Below, in pieces: positions 38,818-47,239 of a DNA stretch of 64,000 nt. The notes beneath the pieces were generated by a model. The model ran no database searches and was not told the origin of the DNA. It saw only the letters and a program-made list of their open reading frames with translations. This DNA is from Cupriavidus basilensis (GTDB lineage Bacteria > Pseudomonadota > Gammaproteobacteria > Burkholderiales > Burkholderiaceae). The stretch's first letter is position 1; the number at the start of each line of letters is the position of its first letter. The translations under genes and the position numbers were made by a program. Location of the stretch: NCBI RefSeq assembly GCF_000832305.1, contig NZ_CP010537.1:2852001-2916000 (forward strand), in the 5' to 3' direction.

Positions 38818-39807
38818 ATGCACTTTTACACCAGGCCCATCGGCGCAGCGCTCGCAGGCATCGCCGCCGCACTCGCCTTGACCGCCCCCGCCACCCATGC
38901 CGCCGAAGCCAGCTACCCCACCAAGACCATCACCATCATCGTGCCCGCCTCGCCCGGCGGCGCCATCGACCTGGTAGCGCGGCTGGTGGGCCAGAAGATG
39001 ACCGAAGCCTGGGGCCAGTCCGTGGTGGTGGACAACCGCCCCGGCGCCACCGGCATCATCGGCACCGACCTCGTCGCCAAGAGCCCGCCGGACGGCTACA
39101 TGCTGGCGCTGGTGGCCAGCAGCCACGCCATCAATCCCAGCATGGTGAAGAAGCTGCCCTTTGACACCATCAAGAGCTTCGAGCCGGTGGCGCTGACCCA
39201 CGTGGTGCCGCTGATGCTGGTGGTGTCCCCTTCCCTGCCTGTGACGTCGGTCAAGGAACTGATCGCCTACGGCAAGGCCAACCCGGGCAAGCTGTCGTTC
39301 GCGTCCAGCGGCTCGGGCGGCGCGCCGCATTTCTCGGGCGAGCTGTTCAAGAGCATGACGGGCATCGACATGATCCACATCCCGTACAAGGGCAGCACGC
39401 TGGCCCATCCGGACCTGACCAGCGGGCGCGTGTCGCTGATGTTCGACACCGTTGCCGCCATCGGGCCGCAGGTCAAGGGTGGCAAGGTGCGCCCGCTGGC
39501 GGTGACGACGGCCAAGCGATCATCGGCCGCGCCGCAGGTGCCGACCATGGCGCAGGCTGGCCTGCCCGGCTATGAGACCAGCACCTGGGGCGGCGTGCTG
39601 GCCCCGGCCGGCACCCCCAAGGCGGTGGTGGACAAGCTCAACGCCGAGATCAACAAGGCGCTGGCTTCGCCCGACGTGCGCGAGCGCCTGCAGAACGCCG
39701 GCATCGAACCCGCGGGCGGCACGCCCGCGCAATTCGCCGGTTTCCTGCAGGTGGAAATGGGCAAATGGGCCAAGGTGGCCAAGGACGCGGGCATCCAGCC
39801 CGAGTGA
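38818..39807 (+). CDS. Bug-family periplasmic receptor, copy 2
   Basis: 329 residues. Signal peptide of about 30 residues ending THAAE, then YPTKTITIIVPASPGGAIDLVARLVGQ, VVVDNRPGATG, PDGYMLALV, HIPYKGS, VRPLAVTTAKRSSAAPQVPTMAQAGLPGYE. ATG 38818 has AGGAGACAAC right before it and lies 20 bp after the stop of copy 1. Copies 1 to 3 differ through most of their ligand region, so they look like long-diverged family members with different ligands, not recent duplicates. Confidence 0.93.
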   Translation: MHFYTRPIGAALAGIAAALALTAPATHAAEASYPTKTITIIVPASPGGAIDLVARLVGQKMTEAWGQSVVVDNRPGATGIIGTDLVAKSPPDGYMLALVASSHAINPSMVKKLPFDTIKSFEPVALTHVVPLMLVVSPSLPVTSVKELIAYGKANPGKLSFASSGSGGAPHFSGELFKSMTGIDMIHIPYKGSTLAHPDLTSGRVSLMFDTVAAIGPQVKGGKVRPLAVTTAKRSSAAPQVPTMAQAGLPGYETSTWGGVLAPAGTPKAVVDKLNAEINKALASPDVRERLQNAGIEPAGGTPAQFAGFLQVEMGKWAKVAKDAGIQPE

Positions 39808-39887
39808 GCTGCCACCTGGCAGCCACCAACCCATGCATGCCGGCGCCATGGCGCCCGGCCATCAAGCTGTATTTTCGGAGACAAGAC

Positions 39888-40892
39888 ATGCGCTCGCTCT
39901 ACACCCCCACGCTTGGCCGCCGCGCGGCCCTGATTGCCCTGGCCACCCTGGCCACGGGCGCCTGGCTGCCCGCCGCGCAGGCCCAGCCCGGCGCGGCCTG
40001 GCCGACCAAGCCGGTGACCATCATCCTGCCGTTCGCCCCGGGCGGCGGCACCGACGTGGGCACCCGCCTGGTGGCGCTGCGGCTCTCGCAACTGTGGGGC
40101 CAGCCGGTACTGGTGGACAACCGCCCCGGCGCGGCCGGCAATGTCGGCCTGGACATCGTGTCCCGCGCCAAGCCCGATGGGTACACGCTGGTGGCGGGCA
40201 ATGTCGGCACGCAATCGATCAATCCCTCGCTTTACAAGAAGCTCAACTATGACCCGGCCGCCTTCGTGCCGATCAGCCTGATGGCGGAGTTGCCCTTTGC
40301 GCTGGTGGTAACGCCCAAGCTGCCGGCCAGGAACCCGAAGGAACTGGTGGCGCTGGCCAAGGCGCAGCCGGGCAAGCTGACCTATGCCAGCTCGGGCAGC
40401 GGCGGCTCGCCGCATCTGTCGGCCGAGATCTTCAAGGTAGCAACCGGCACGGACCTGCTGCACGTGCCCTACAAGGGCGGCGGCGCGGCCATGACGGACC
40501 TGATGGCGGGTAATGTCGACATGCTGTTCGCCTCGATCCTGGAAACCGCCGGCCATGTGAAATCCGGCAAGCTGCGCGCGCTGGCCGTGACCAGCAAGGT
40601 CCGCTCGCCCGCGCTGCCGGACGTGCCGACGCTGGCGGAGGCGGGCATCGCCGGCGCCGAGTCGGGGTCGTGGGTGGGCCTGCTGGCGCCGGCTGGCACG
40701 CCCAAGGACATCGTCGACAAGATCGCCGCCGGCGTGAAGGAAGTGGTGGCGATGCCGGCGGTGAAGGAGCAACTGATCGCGCAAGGCGCCATTCCCGTGG
40801 GCAGCACGCCCACGCAGTTCGCCGACCTGATTGCCACGGATCGCAAGCGCTACGCCAAGATCATCCATGACAACAAGCTCAGCGCGGACTGA
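39888..40892 (+). CDS. Bug-family periplasmic receptor, copy 3
   Basis: 334 residues. Signal peptide with an RR-containing start (LGRRAALIALATLATGAWLPAAQA), possibly Tat-compatible, then WPTKPVTIILPFAPGGGTDVGTRL, VLVDNRPGAAGNVG, PDGYTLVAG, HVPYKGGG, LRALAVTSKVRSPALPDVPTLAEAGIAG. Start ATG 39888 has CGGAGACAAGAC upstream, almost the same leader as copies 1 and 2 (GGAGACAA), so the translation signals were probably copied together. About 80 bp separate it from copy 2. Confidence 0.93.
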   Translation: MRSLYTPTLGRRAALIALATLATGAWLPAAQAQPGAAWPTKPVTIILPFAPGGGTDVGTRLVALRLSQLWGQPVLVDNRPGAAGNVGLDIVSRAKPDGYTLVAGNVGTQSINPSLYKKLNYDPAAFVPISLMAELPFALVVTPKLPARNPKELVALAKAQPGKLTYASSGSGGSPHLSAEIFKVATGTDLLHVPYKGGGAAMTDLMAGNVDMLFASILETAGHVKSGKLRALAVTSKVRSPALPDVPTLAEAGIAGAESGSWVGLLAPAGTPKDIVDKIAAGVKEVVAMPAVKEQLIAQGAIPVGSTPTQFADLIATDRKRYAKIIHDNKLSAD

Positions 40893-40914
40893 ATCCAGCA
40901 CCGCCGCACCACCG

Positions 40915-40938
40915 TCACCATCACCATCACCATCACCA
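40915..40938. repeat. TCACCA hexanucleotide repeat, four units
   Basis: Four perfect TCACCA units in the short gap between the third Bug receptor and the hydroxyacid dehydrogenase, 16 bp before the start codon. Copy-number change would move the ribosome site region relative to upstream coding sequence but not alter a protein. Confidence 0.8.
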
Positions 40939-40953
40939 TTTGGACCTCTTCTC

Positions 40954-41892
40954 ATGAAACCACGCCTTGCCCAGCACGGACGCCTGCCCGCCGCGCTGGA
41001 AGCCAGCCTCGCCGAGCACTACGACGTGCACCCGCTGTGGGCCGAGACCGATCCCGCCGCCTTCCTCGCCAGCCACGGCGGCGAGTTCGCCGCGCTGACC
41101 ACGCGCGCCGCGATCGGCGTTGACGCTGCGATGATCGCGGCCATGCCAAATCTGAAGGTCATCTCCAGCTTTGGCGTGGGCCTCGACAAGATCGATCTGG
41201 ACGCCGCGCGCGCGCGCGGCATCGCCGTTGGCTATACACCCGACGTGCTCAACGATTGCGTGGCCGACACGGCCTTCGGCCTGCTGATGGATGTGGCGCG
41301 CGGCTTCAGCGCGGCCGACCGTTTCGTGCGGCGCGGCGAATGGCCAAAGGCGCAGTTCCCGCTCGCCACCCGCGTCAGCGGCAAGCGCATGGGCATCGTC
41401 GGCATGGGCCGCATCGGCCGCGTCATTGCACGGCGCGGCGTGGGCTTCGACATGGAAGTGCGCTACCACAGCCGCCGCCCCGCGCAGGATGCGCCCTACC
41501 GCCATGAGCCATCCCTGAGCGAGCTGGCCAGGTGGGCGGACTTCCTCGTCATTGCCACCGCCGGCGGGCCCGAAACCCGGCACCTGGTGTCGGCCGAGGT
41601 ACTCGAGGCGCTGGGCCCGAACGGCTTCCTGATCAATATCGCGCGCGGCACCGTGGTTGACGAAACCGCGCTGGTGGACGCGCTGGTGCAGGGGCGCATT
41701 GCAGGCGCAGGACTGGATGTGTTCGAGAACGAGCCGCAGGTGCCGCAGGCGCTGTTCGCGCTGGACAACGTGGTGCTGCTGCCGCATATCGCCAGCGCCA
41801 CGCACGAGACGCGCAATGCGATGGCGGATCTGGTGTTTGAAAACCTGCAGAGCTTCTTTGCCAGTGGGGCGGTGAAGGCCTCGGCTGTGTAA
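40954..41892 (+). CDS. D-isomer-specific 2-hydroxyacid dehydrogenase
   Basis: 312 residues; reduces a 2-ketoacid or glyoxylate/hydroxypyruvate with NAD(P)H, or the reverse. The Rossmann motif GIVGMGRIGRVIARRG lies at about 150-165, followed by YHSRRP (the RR after the second strand suggests NADPH preference, as in GhrB-like enzymes). Catalytic Arg in INIARGTVVDE, Glu in FENEPQVP and His in LLPHIASAT are all present. It is the last enzyme of the operon and could reduce the aldehyde or keto product of the aldolase step, or act on glyoxylate. Start ATG 40954 has only a weak ribosome site. Confidence 0.92.
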   Translation: MKPRLAQHGRLPAALEASLAEHYDVHPLWAETDPAAFLASHGGEFAALTTRAAIGVDAAMIAAMPNLKVISSFGVGLDKIDLDAARARGIAVGYTPDVLNDCVADTAFGLLMDVARGFSAADRFVRRGEWPKAQFPLATRVSGKRMGIVGMGRIGRVIARRGVGFDMEVRYHSRRPAQDAPYRHEPSLSELARWADFLVIATAGGPETRHLVSAEVLEALGPNGFLINIARGTVVDETALVDALVQGRIAGAGLDVFENEPQVPQALFALDNVVLLPHIASATHETRNAMADLVFENLQSFFASGAVKASAV

Positions 41893-41960
41893 GTCGGCTT
41901 GAGCGAGCTTGAGCCAAAGCGGCGGCGGGCGAACGCCCCGCGCCCGCGCGCCGCTCCGGC

Positions 41961-41981
41961 CTCCCCCACTGAAGTGGGGAG
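41961..41981. other. Hairpin between dehydrogenase and lipoprotein genes
   Basis: CTCCCCCACT and AGTGGGGAG separated by GA, nine pairs with one bulged C. It lies 68 bp after the dehydrogenase stop. There is no T-run, so an intrinsic terminator is not clear; an mRNA 3'-end hairpin is possible. Confidence 0.4.
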
Positions 41982-42083
41982 CTGTGTATCTCAACCGACG
42001 CTTACACGTTAGGAGAACCGCGGGGCGTGCGCCAGAGCCAGGCAGGACCCCGCGACGATAAAAAAATATCCCGGGGAAAAATC

Positions 42084-42902
42084 ATGAGGTCATTCCAGTT
42101 GTCCGTGCTTGCTGCGTGCGCCATGACCAGCGGCTGCGCGGCGATCGTCAGCGGTACGAACCAGCTTGTCAGCGTGGAAACGCGCAAGGACGATCAGCCT
42201 GTCGAGGGCGCGAGCTGCAAGCTGGTGAACAGCAAGGGCACCTACTACGTCAACACGCCAGGCACGGTCACGATCAATCGCGCCTACGGCGACCTTAGCG
42301 TGCGCTGCGACAAACAAGAGATGGAGGCCGGACTGGCCACGGTCAAGTCCACCACCAAGGCCATGGCGTTCGGCAATATCCTGTTCGGCGGCGCGATCGG
42401 CGTGGCGGTCGATACGGCGTCGGGCGCGGCCTACGACTACCCCGAAGTCATCATGGTGCGCATGGGCACGAACTCCATCGTCAGCATCCCGACCGTGGCC
42501 GGCGGCATGGGCCATACGGAAGTGTCCCTGCCCGCGCCTTCCGGCTATGCCGACATCAACAACGTCGATGCCGTGCCCTACGCGCGAGCGCGCCGTGGCT
42601 ACACCGAGTACCTGGCCCGCAAGGCGCCCAAGGCCTTCGTGCTGGCGGACGGCGGCCACTATGCCTTCTGGTCGAACAACAAGGACGCCATCGAGCGTGC
42701 GATGGGGCAGTGCCGGGACAAGAAGTTCACCGCATGCCGCTTGTACGCCTACGACGACATCGTCGTGTGGCCCCGGGATGCGCGCACTACGCAGCGGGTT
42801 GCCGCGAAGGATGTGTCGCCCGGCGTCGCAGGCAACGCCGCGCCACCTGCGGGCGACACCCCTGCCCTCACAGGCGGCGCGGGCCAGGCCCTGAACCGGT
42901 GA
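42084..42902 (+). CDS. Putative lipoprotein of unknown function
   Basis: 272 residues from ATG 42084, which has CCGGGGAAA upstream. A lipoprotein signal is clear: MRSFQLSVLAACAMTSGC, with the acylated Cys at about 18. The mature part starts AAIVSGTNQLVSV, resembling the beta-sandwich start of small outer-membrane lipoproteins with a (V)xVxTxxxGxxVxGAxCxLxNxxG pattern, then a hydrophobic segment at about 95-115 (AMAFGNILFGGAIGVAVDTASG), which suggests a short membrane-associated hairpin. The C-terminal 90 residues are unique. Function not recognised. Confidence 0.8.
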   Translation: MRSFQLSVLAACAMTSGCAAIVSGTNQLVSVETRKDDQPVEGASCKLVNSKGTYYVNTPGTVTINRAYGDLSVRCDKQEMEAGLATVKSTTKAMAFGNILFGGAIGVAVDTASGAAYDYPEVIMVRMGTNSIVSIPTVAGGMGHTEVSLPAPSGYADINNVDAVPYARARRGYTEYLARKAPKAFVLADGGHYAFWSNNKDAIERAMGQCRDKKFTACRLYAYDDIVVWPRDARTTQRVAAKDVSPGVAGNAAPPAGDTPALTGGAGQALNR

Positions 42903-43135
42903 GCGGCGCCTTCGCTCATGAGAAACCAAACTGAAGGCGGCGACTGAGCGACTGTCATGCATCCGCCCCATGGGATCGGTCTGGAGGCCCCGAGTGGCGG
43001 CGCGGCGTTTGAGGGCGAACAGCGTGGTGATTCGGGCCACACCCCCCTCCGTCGAGTGGTAGCGGGCCAGGTGTGCTTTTGCGCATACTCGCAGCTAGCA
43101 AAAAAATAGCGCGAACGCGCATCGAGGGGTCGGAT

Positions 43136-43273
43136 ATGGAAGCAACCATTACGTTTGCGGGGTACCTGCTTGCGTTTCTGCTGGCGCTGGTCCTCGGGGC
43201 GAGAAGCGTGAACCGGCACCATCCGGCGCTGCGCCAGGAATTGCCGGTTGCCGCGGAGCCGCAGCGGCCATAA
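43136..43273 (+). CDS. Very small membrane protein
   Basis: 45 residues: a single hydrophobic helix (ATITFAGYLLAFLLALVLGAR) followed by a polar tail rich in His, Pro and Gln. ATG 43136 has GAGGGG eight nt upstream. It is short enough for automatic callers to miss. No family recognised; possible small membrane peptide regulating a transporter, but no evidence beyond the helix. Confidence 0.5.
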   Translation: MEATITFAGYLLAFLLALVLGARSVNRHHPALRQELPVAAEPQRP

Positions 43274-43338
43274 ACTTGGTCCCTTGCGGCGCCCCCGCCG
43301 GCACTCAGGGTTCAGTTAGGGTTCAGCAACCGCAGCGA

Positions 43339-43370
43339 CGTCGTCGCGTTGTCGCGTCGTCGCGTTGTCG
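43339..43370. repeat. Perfect 16-bp tandem duplication
   Basis: CGTCGTCGCGTTGTCG occurs twice without a mismatch at 43339-43354 and 43355-43370, in the gap before the amidase gene. Confidence 0.85.
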
Positions 43371-43455
43371 CTTTCCCCCCGCTGCGCCAACGCCCTGAGC
43401 GGCGCAAGGCGCGGCATCGACTCCCCCCCGAGACGCTTTCCGGAGACGCCCGCCA

Positions 43456-44880
43456 ATGCGCGATGCGCTTTGCTTCCTGTCCGCCGCCGAACTTCAAGGC
43501 CGCATCACCCGCAAGGAAATCTCACCCGTCGAGCTCACGCAGGCCGTGCTCGACCGCGCCGCCCGGCTGCAGCCTGAGCTGAACTGCTTCATCACGCTGT
43601 GCGCCGACCAAGCCATTGCCGCCGCCCGCGAGGCGGAACAGGCCGTGATGGCGGGCAAGCCGCTTGGGCTGCTGCACGGCATTCCCTTCACCGCGAAAGA
43701 CCTTGTCAATACAAAGGGCGTGCGCACCACATTTGGCGTGGCGCCGTACCGGGACAACGTGCCGGACCACGATGCGGTGGCCATCGCCCGCCTGCGCGAG
43801 CAAGGCGCCATCCTGATCGGCAAGACCACCACGCCCGAGTTCGGCTCCAAATGCCTGACCGATTCGCCGCTGTTTGGCCGCACGCGCAATGCCTGGAGCC
43901 GCGAGCGCACCAGCGGCGGATCGAGCGGCGGCGCGGCGGTTGCCGTGGCCAGCGGCATCGCGCCGCTGGCGGTCGCAACCGATGGCGGTGGCTCCACGCG
44001 GATTCCGGCCGCTTGCAACGGCGTGGTCGGCATCAAGCAGAGCAACGGCGTGATTCCGCACAGCCAGGCGCAAGACCTGTTCGGCAACCAGACCTATGTC
44101 ACGCCGACCACGCGCACGGTCGCCGATACCGGCCTGATGCTGCAGGCGATGGCCGGCGAGCATGCCTGCGACCCCTGGTCCATCGGCGTGCCCAAGCCGG
44201 ACTATGTCAGCGCGGCACGCCCGCAGGGCGACCTGCGCGGGCGCCGCATCCTTTACTGCCTGACGCCGCCGGGACGCCCGGCATCGGCAGAGGTGGCGCG
44301 GGCATTCGAGGCGAGCCTGTCCAGGCTGGCTGATCTTGGCGCGGAGCTGGAACCCTTTTCCGGCGAAGGCTTTGACGTGGAGCCGATCTGGCGCGCCATC
44401 AACCATACGGTCTGGCGCGCGCGTTTTGCCGCTATTGCGCAGGAGCACGGCGACCAGCTCAGCGCCACGTTCCTGCGGCAGGTGGCCTCCGCCGCGCAGG
44501 TCAGCGGCGTGGAGTACCAGCAAGCCATGTTCGACCGCACCAGGCTGTTCCAGCGCGTGCAGGCGCTGCTGCAGCGCGGCGATCTGCTCGCCATGCCTAC
44601 GCTGACGCGCACGGCGCTGCCCATCGGGCAGGACCTGTTCGGCACCATCGACATCGACGGCGAGGCTTTCGAAAACGTGCGCGCGCACTGGTTCCCGTGG
44701 ACCATGCCGTTCAACATGACGGGCCACCCCGCCATCAGCCTGCCCTGCGGCTTTGGCAGCGACGGGCTGCCGATCGGCTTCCAGCTGGTGGGCCAATTCC
44801 GCGGCGACGCCGAATTGCTGCGCGTGTCGGCGCTGTTCGAGGCGTCGCACGGGCTGCTTGGCCAGTGGCCGCAACTGTAA
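43456..44880 (+). CDS. Amidase (amidase-signature family)
   Basis: 474 residues; hydrolyses an amide bond. The amidase signature shows the Ser-cisSer-Lys triad: Lys in GIPFTAKDLVNTKG (about residue 80), and Ser/Ser in RTSGGSSGGAAVAVASGIAPLAVATDGGGSTRIPA, with the nucleophile in the GGSTR part. HPAISLPCGF..DGLPIGFQLVG closes the family pattern. It is not likely GatA because no gatB/gatC neighbours exist. Its location next to a Bug receptor (44948) suggests that the pair takes up and hydrolyses an amide, possibly an amidated carboxylate. Start ATG 43456 with GGAG about 10 nt upstream. Confidence 0.92.
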   Translation: MRDALCFLSAAELQGRITRKEISPVELTQAVLDRAARLQPELNCFITLCADQAIAAAREAEQAVMAGKPLGLLHGIPFTAKDLVNTKGVRTTFGVAPYRDNVPDHDAVAIARLREQGAILIGKTTTPEFGSKCLTDSPLFGRTRNAWSRERTSGGSSGGAAVAVASGIAPLAVATDGGGSTRIPAACNGVVGIKQSNGVIPHSQAQDLFGNQTYVTPTTRTVADTGLMLQAMAGEHACDPWSIGVPKPDYVSAARPQGDLRGRRILYCLTPPGRPASAEVARAFEASLSRLADLGAELEPFSGEGFDVEPIWRAINHTVWRARFAAIAQEHGDQLSATFLRQVASAAQVSGVEYQQAMFDRTRLFQRVQALLQRGDLLAMPTLTRTALPIGQDLFGTIDIDGEAFENVRAHWFPWTMPFNMTGHPAISLPCGFGSDGLPIGFQLVGQFRGDAELLRVSALFEASHGLLGQWPQL

Positions 44881-44947
44881 TCCGCGACAACCACCCCCCG
44901 CCCTCCCGCCCCCTTTATCACCGATAGACCTCGCCACCGCATCCGCC

Positions 44948-45952
44948 ATGACCCAAGCTTTACGCCGCAACTTCGTGATCCACACCCTGGCGCTGTCGGC
45001 CTGCGCCGTTGCTGTCCTCGCCCTGCCCCGGCCGGCCAGCGCGGCGGACAACCCGGATGCCGCGATGCACATCATCGTCGGCTACGCCCCCGGCGGCGCG
45101 GCCGACAGCCTGGCCCGGATCTATGCCGAGCAACTGCGCCAGGATGGGCATGGCACCGTCATCGTGGAGAACAAACCCGGCGCATCGGCTCGCCTGGCGC
45201 TCGACTACGTGAAGCGCGCCAAACCGGATGGCAAGACCATCTTCATCGGGCCGTCGCCGCTGTTCACTATCTTCCCGCTGACCTACAAAAAGCTGGGTTA
45301 CGACGCGGACAAGGACCTGGTGCCCGCGGCTGTGCTGACCGACGTGCCAACCGTGATCGCGGCGGGCGTGCAGCAGCCATACAAGAACATGAAGGAGTAC
45401 GTGGAGTGGGCCAGGCGCAATCCCAATAGCGCCAGCCTGGGCCTGGCGACCATCGGCAGCGCCGGCCATCTCGGCACGGTAGCCCTGGGCAAGGCTGCCG
45501 GCATCGCCATCACGCCGGCCGCTTACCGCGGCGCGTCCCCGATGCTGGTCGACGTGATCAGCGGCACGGTGTCGATCGGCTGGGATGCCGTGGCCAGCAT
45601 GATGCCGCTGTACAAGGGCGGCAAGCTGCAGTTCCTGGGCGTGAGCGGCACGCGGCGCGCCAAGGCGCTGCCGGATGTGCCGACCCTGAAGGAGCAGGGC
45701 TTCAGCCAGTATGAGTACGCCACCAGCTGGTACGGCGCGTTCCTGCCGGCCGGCACCCAGCCGGATGTTGTCGCCAAGGTCGAGAAGATGTTCATCGTCG
45801 CCTCCGGCAATGCCGCGACCGCCGGCAAGCTGGAGGCCCTTGGGCTGGAAGTGGCGGCCAAGCCTGGCCAGGACGCGCGGCACCGCATCCAGCTGGAGCG
45901 CGCCGCCTGGAAGCCGATTGTGGAGGCTACCGGCTTCGTCGCCGAGGACTGA
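44948..45952 (+). CDS. Bug-family periplasmic receptor, copy 4
   Basis: 334 residues. Signal peptide (FVIHTLALSACAVAVLALPRPASA), then IIVGYAPGGAADSLARIYAEQL, VIVENKPGASA, KPDGKTIFIGPSP, and LQFLGVSGTRRAKALPDVPTLKEQGFSQYE. It is the most divergent of the four, with IIVGYAPGG instead of the usual VPFAPGG and an AYRGAS rather than PYKG at the ligand loop. It is probably co-transcribed with the amidase. No membrane permease genes accompany it. Confidence 0.92.
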   Translation: MTQALRRNFVIHTLALSACAVAVLALPRPASAADNPDAAMHIIVGYAPGGAADSLARIYAEQLRQDGHGTVIVENKPGASARLALDYVKRAKPDGKTIFIGPSPLFTIFPLTYKKLGYDADKDLVPAAVLTDVPTVIAAGVQQPYKNMKEYVEWARRNPNSASLGLATIGSAGHLGTVALGKAAGIAITPAAYRGASPMLVDVISGTVSIGWDAVASMMPLYKGGKLQFLGVSGTRRAKALPDVPTLKEQGFSQYEYATSWYGAFLPAGTQPDVVAKVEKMFIVASGNAATAGKLEALGLEVAAKPGQDARHRIQLERAAWKPIVEATGFVAED

Positions 45953-45972
45953 TCGGGATCGGAGGAAGGGGC

Positions 45973-46006
45973 GGAGGAAGGGGCGGATTATGCCGAGCCT
46001 TCCTCC
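45973..46006. terminator. Hairpin after Bug receptor 4
   Basis: GGAGGAAGG (45973-45981) pairs perfectly with CCTTCCTCC (45998-46006), 16-base loop. It sits between the receptor stop codon and the remnant gene on the other strand. No T-run, so efficiency as an intrinsic terminator is doubtful. Confidence 0.45.
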
Positions 46007-46010
46007 CGCG

Positions 46011-46217
46011 CTAATGCGCCGCGCCTTCGCTGAGCGCCTCGCGCACAGCCATCAGCGCAAATCCGAGCAGGTTGGGCCCGCGCCATTGATCGGGATTGGC
46101 CGCGCGCGGATCGTCAGCGGCCAGGCCGATGCCCCATATGCGGTCCACCGGGCTGGCCTCCACCAGCACGCGCCGCCCGGTGCCGAGCAGGTAGCCAGCG
46201 AGGTTTGTTCGCGGCAA
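46011..46217 (-). pseudogene. NADAR (YbiA-like) N-glycosidase, C-terminal remnant
   Basis: About 68 residues, VLVEASPVDRIWGIGLAADD and WRGPNLLGFALM, that match the end of NADAR-domain proteins. Full-length members are about 150-190 residues. Here the frame is closed by a stop 9 nt before the only possible start (TTG 46217), and the N-terminal two-thirds with the family's other conserved residues is missing. NADAR proteins break N-glycosidic bonds in pyridine-nucleotide or ADP-ribose chemistry. I see no intact copy in the window. Confidence 0.7.
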
Positions 46218-46307
46218 AGGTGTGCGTCAAATGGCACAAGGCGCGGGTTCATGAGCAAGGCATACTGAGCGCCGGGGCGCCGGATCCGCGCCGGCGCAAG
46301 CCTGTGG

Positions 46308-46313
46308 TATCAT
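46308..46313 (+). promoter_or_regulatory. Candidate -10 element for the Mn riboswitch transcript
   Basis: TATCAT, about 7-8 nt before the predicted start of the riboswitch RNA. A convincing -35 sequence is not seen. Confidence 0.4.
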
Positions 46314-46320
46314 CTGCGCC

Positions 46321-46430
46321 GTCTTAGGGGAGTAGCTAGCCTCCAGTCCCCCTGGAGGAGCCGACGTCAACATACTTGGTACAAAAAACCATGGCGCCGG
46401 CGGCCTGATTGGCTCAGCGAGACCTTTGAC
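46321..46430 (+). promoter_or_regulatory. yybP-ykoY manganese riboswitch
   Basis: The conserved blocks are all present in order: GGGGAGTAGC at about 46327, ACGTCAACATACTTGG at about 46364-46380, and GGCTCAGCGAGACCTTTGAC at 46411-46430. The 5' GTCTTAGG pairs with the 3' CCTTTGAC to close P1. Members of this family bind Mn2+ and turn on exporters when Mn2+ is high. It lies 79 bp before a TMEM165/GDT1 gene, a known target class. The expression platform is likely the segment 46431-46505 holding the ribosome site. Confidence 0.93.
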
Positions 46431-46509
46431 TTTTCTGTCCACCAGCTGGGGCTGGCACTGGGCAGCGAAGTCATTGGTTCGTTTGTTGCCGGCCCCCTTT
46501 GGATGTCAC

Positions 46510-47094
46510 ATGGAAGCACTCATTGCTTCGTTCGGTATGGTCGCCCTGGCTGAAATGGGCGACAAGACTCAGCTCCTTTCCTTTCTCCTGGCCTCCCGGT
46601 TCCTTGGCAAGCAGTGGAGCATCATTGCGGGCATTTTCGTCGCAACGATCTTCAACCACCTCTTTGCCGCCGCCTTGGGCGACTGGGCCGCGTCGCACGT
46701 CAGCCCGGACGTGACACGCTGGGTGCTGGGCATCGCCTTCCTGGCCTTTGCCGCCTGGGCGCTGATCCCTGACAAGCTGGACGACGAAGGGAACAACGGC
46801 AAGCGCGCCGGCGCCTTCGCCACTACCGTAGTCGCCTTCTTCCTCGCCGAGATGGGCGACAAGACGCAGTTCGCCACCATTGCGCTAGGCGCGCAGTATG
46901 CCAACCTGGGCATGGTCGTGGTCGGCACCACGCTCGGCATGATGGCGGCCAACGTGCCCGCGGTCCTGCTGGGCGAACGCCTGACCCGCATCATCCCGCT
47001 GTCCAAGATGCGCTTCGTCGCCGCGGCGCTGTTTGCCATCTTCGGTATCCTGATCCTGTTCAAGGTGAGCTTTGGCCTGAACCTGGGGATCTGA
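46510..47094 (+). CDS. TMEM165/GDT1-family cation transporter, probable Mn2+ exporter
   Basis: 194 residues with six hydrophobic helices in two repeats. Each repeat carries the family motif E-M-G-D-K-T-Q (residues 15-21 and 116-122), the ion-binding site of UPF0016/GDT1 proteins. In proteobacteria this family (MneA/MntX-like) exports Mn2+ and is regulated by the yybP-ykoY riboswitch, which is present here. ATG 46510 is the start consistent with homology; the frame extends to 46426 inside the riboswitch. It resides in the inner membrane. Confidence 0.93.
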   Translation: MEALIASFGMVALAEMGDKTQLLSFLLASRFLGKQWSIIAGIFVATIFNHLFAAALGDWAASHVSPDVTRWVLGIAFLAFAAWALIPDKLDDEGNNGKRAGAFATTVVAFFLAEMGDKTQFATIALGAQYANLGMVVVGTTLGMMAANVPAVLLGERLTRIIPLSKMRFVAAALFAIFGILILFKVSFGLNLGI

Positions 47095-47239
47095 GCCAGC
47101 GGCACGGCACGGTCAGCGCGCATGCCTTCGCCAGCTTGCGCTTGCGTGCTGGCATGCGCCTATGGCGCCACTGCGCCGAGGGCAGTATCCTCCCTGAAGC
47201 CGTCCCGCCCTCGAGTCCCAAGCCCAACTTGCCAGCCTA

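Noticed and set aside
40915..40938. TCACCA repeat as the code for a His-rich peptide
   Set aside because: It could read as His-containing repeats in one frame, but it lies outside the dehydrogenase gene and no start codon with ribosome site precedes it.
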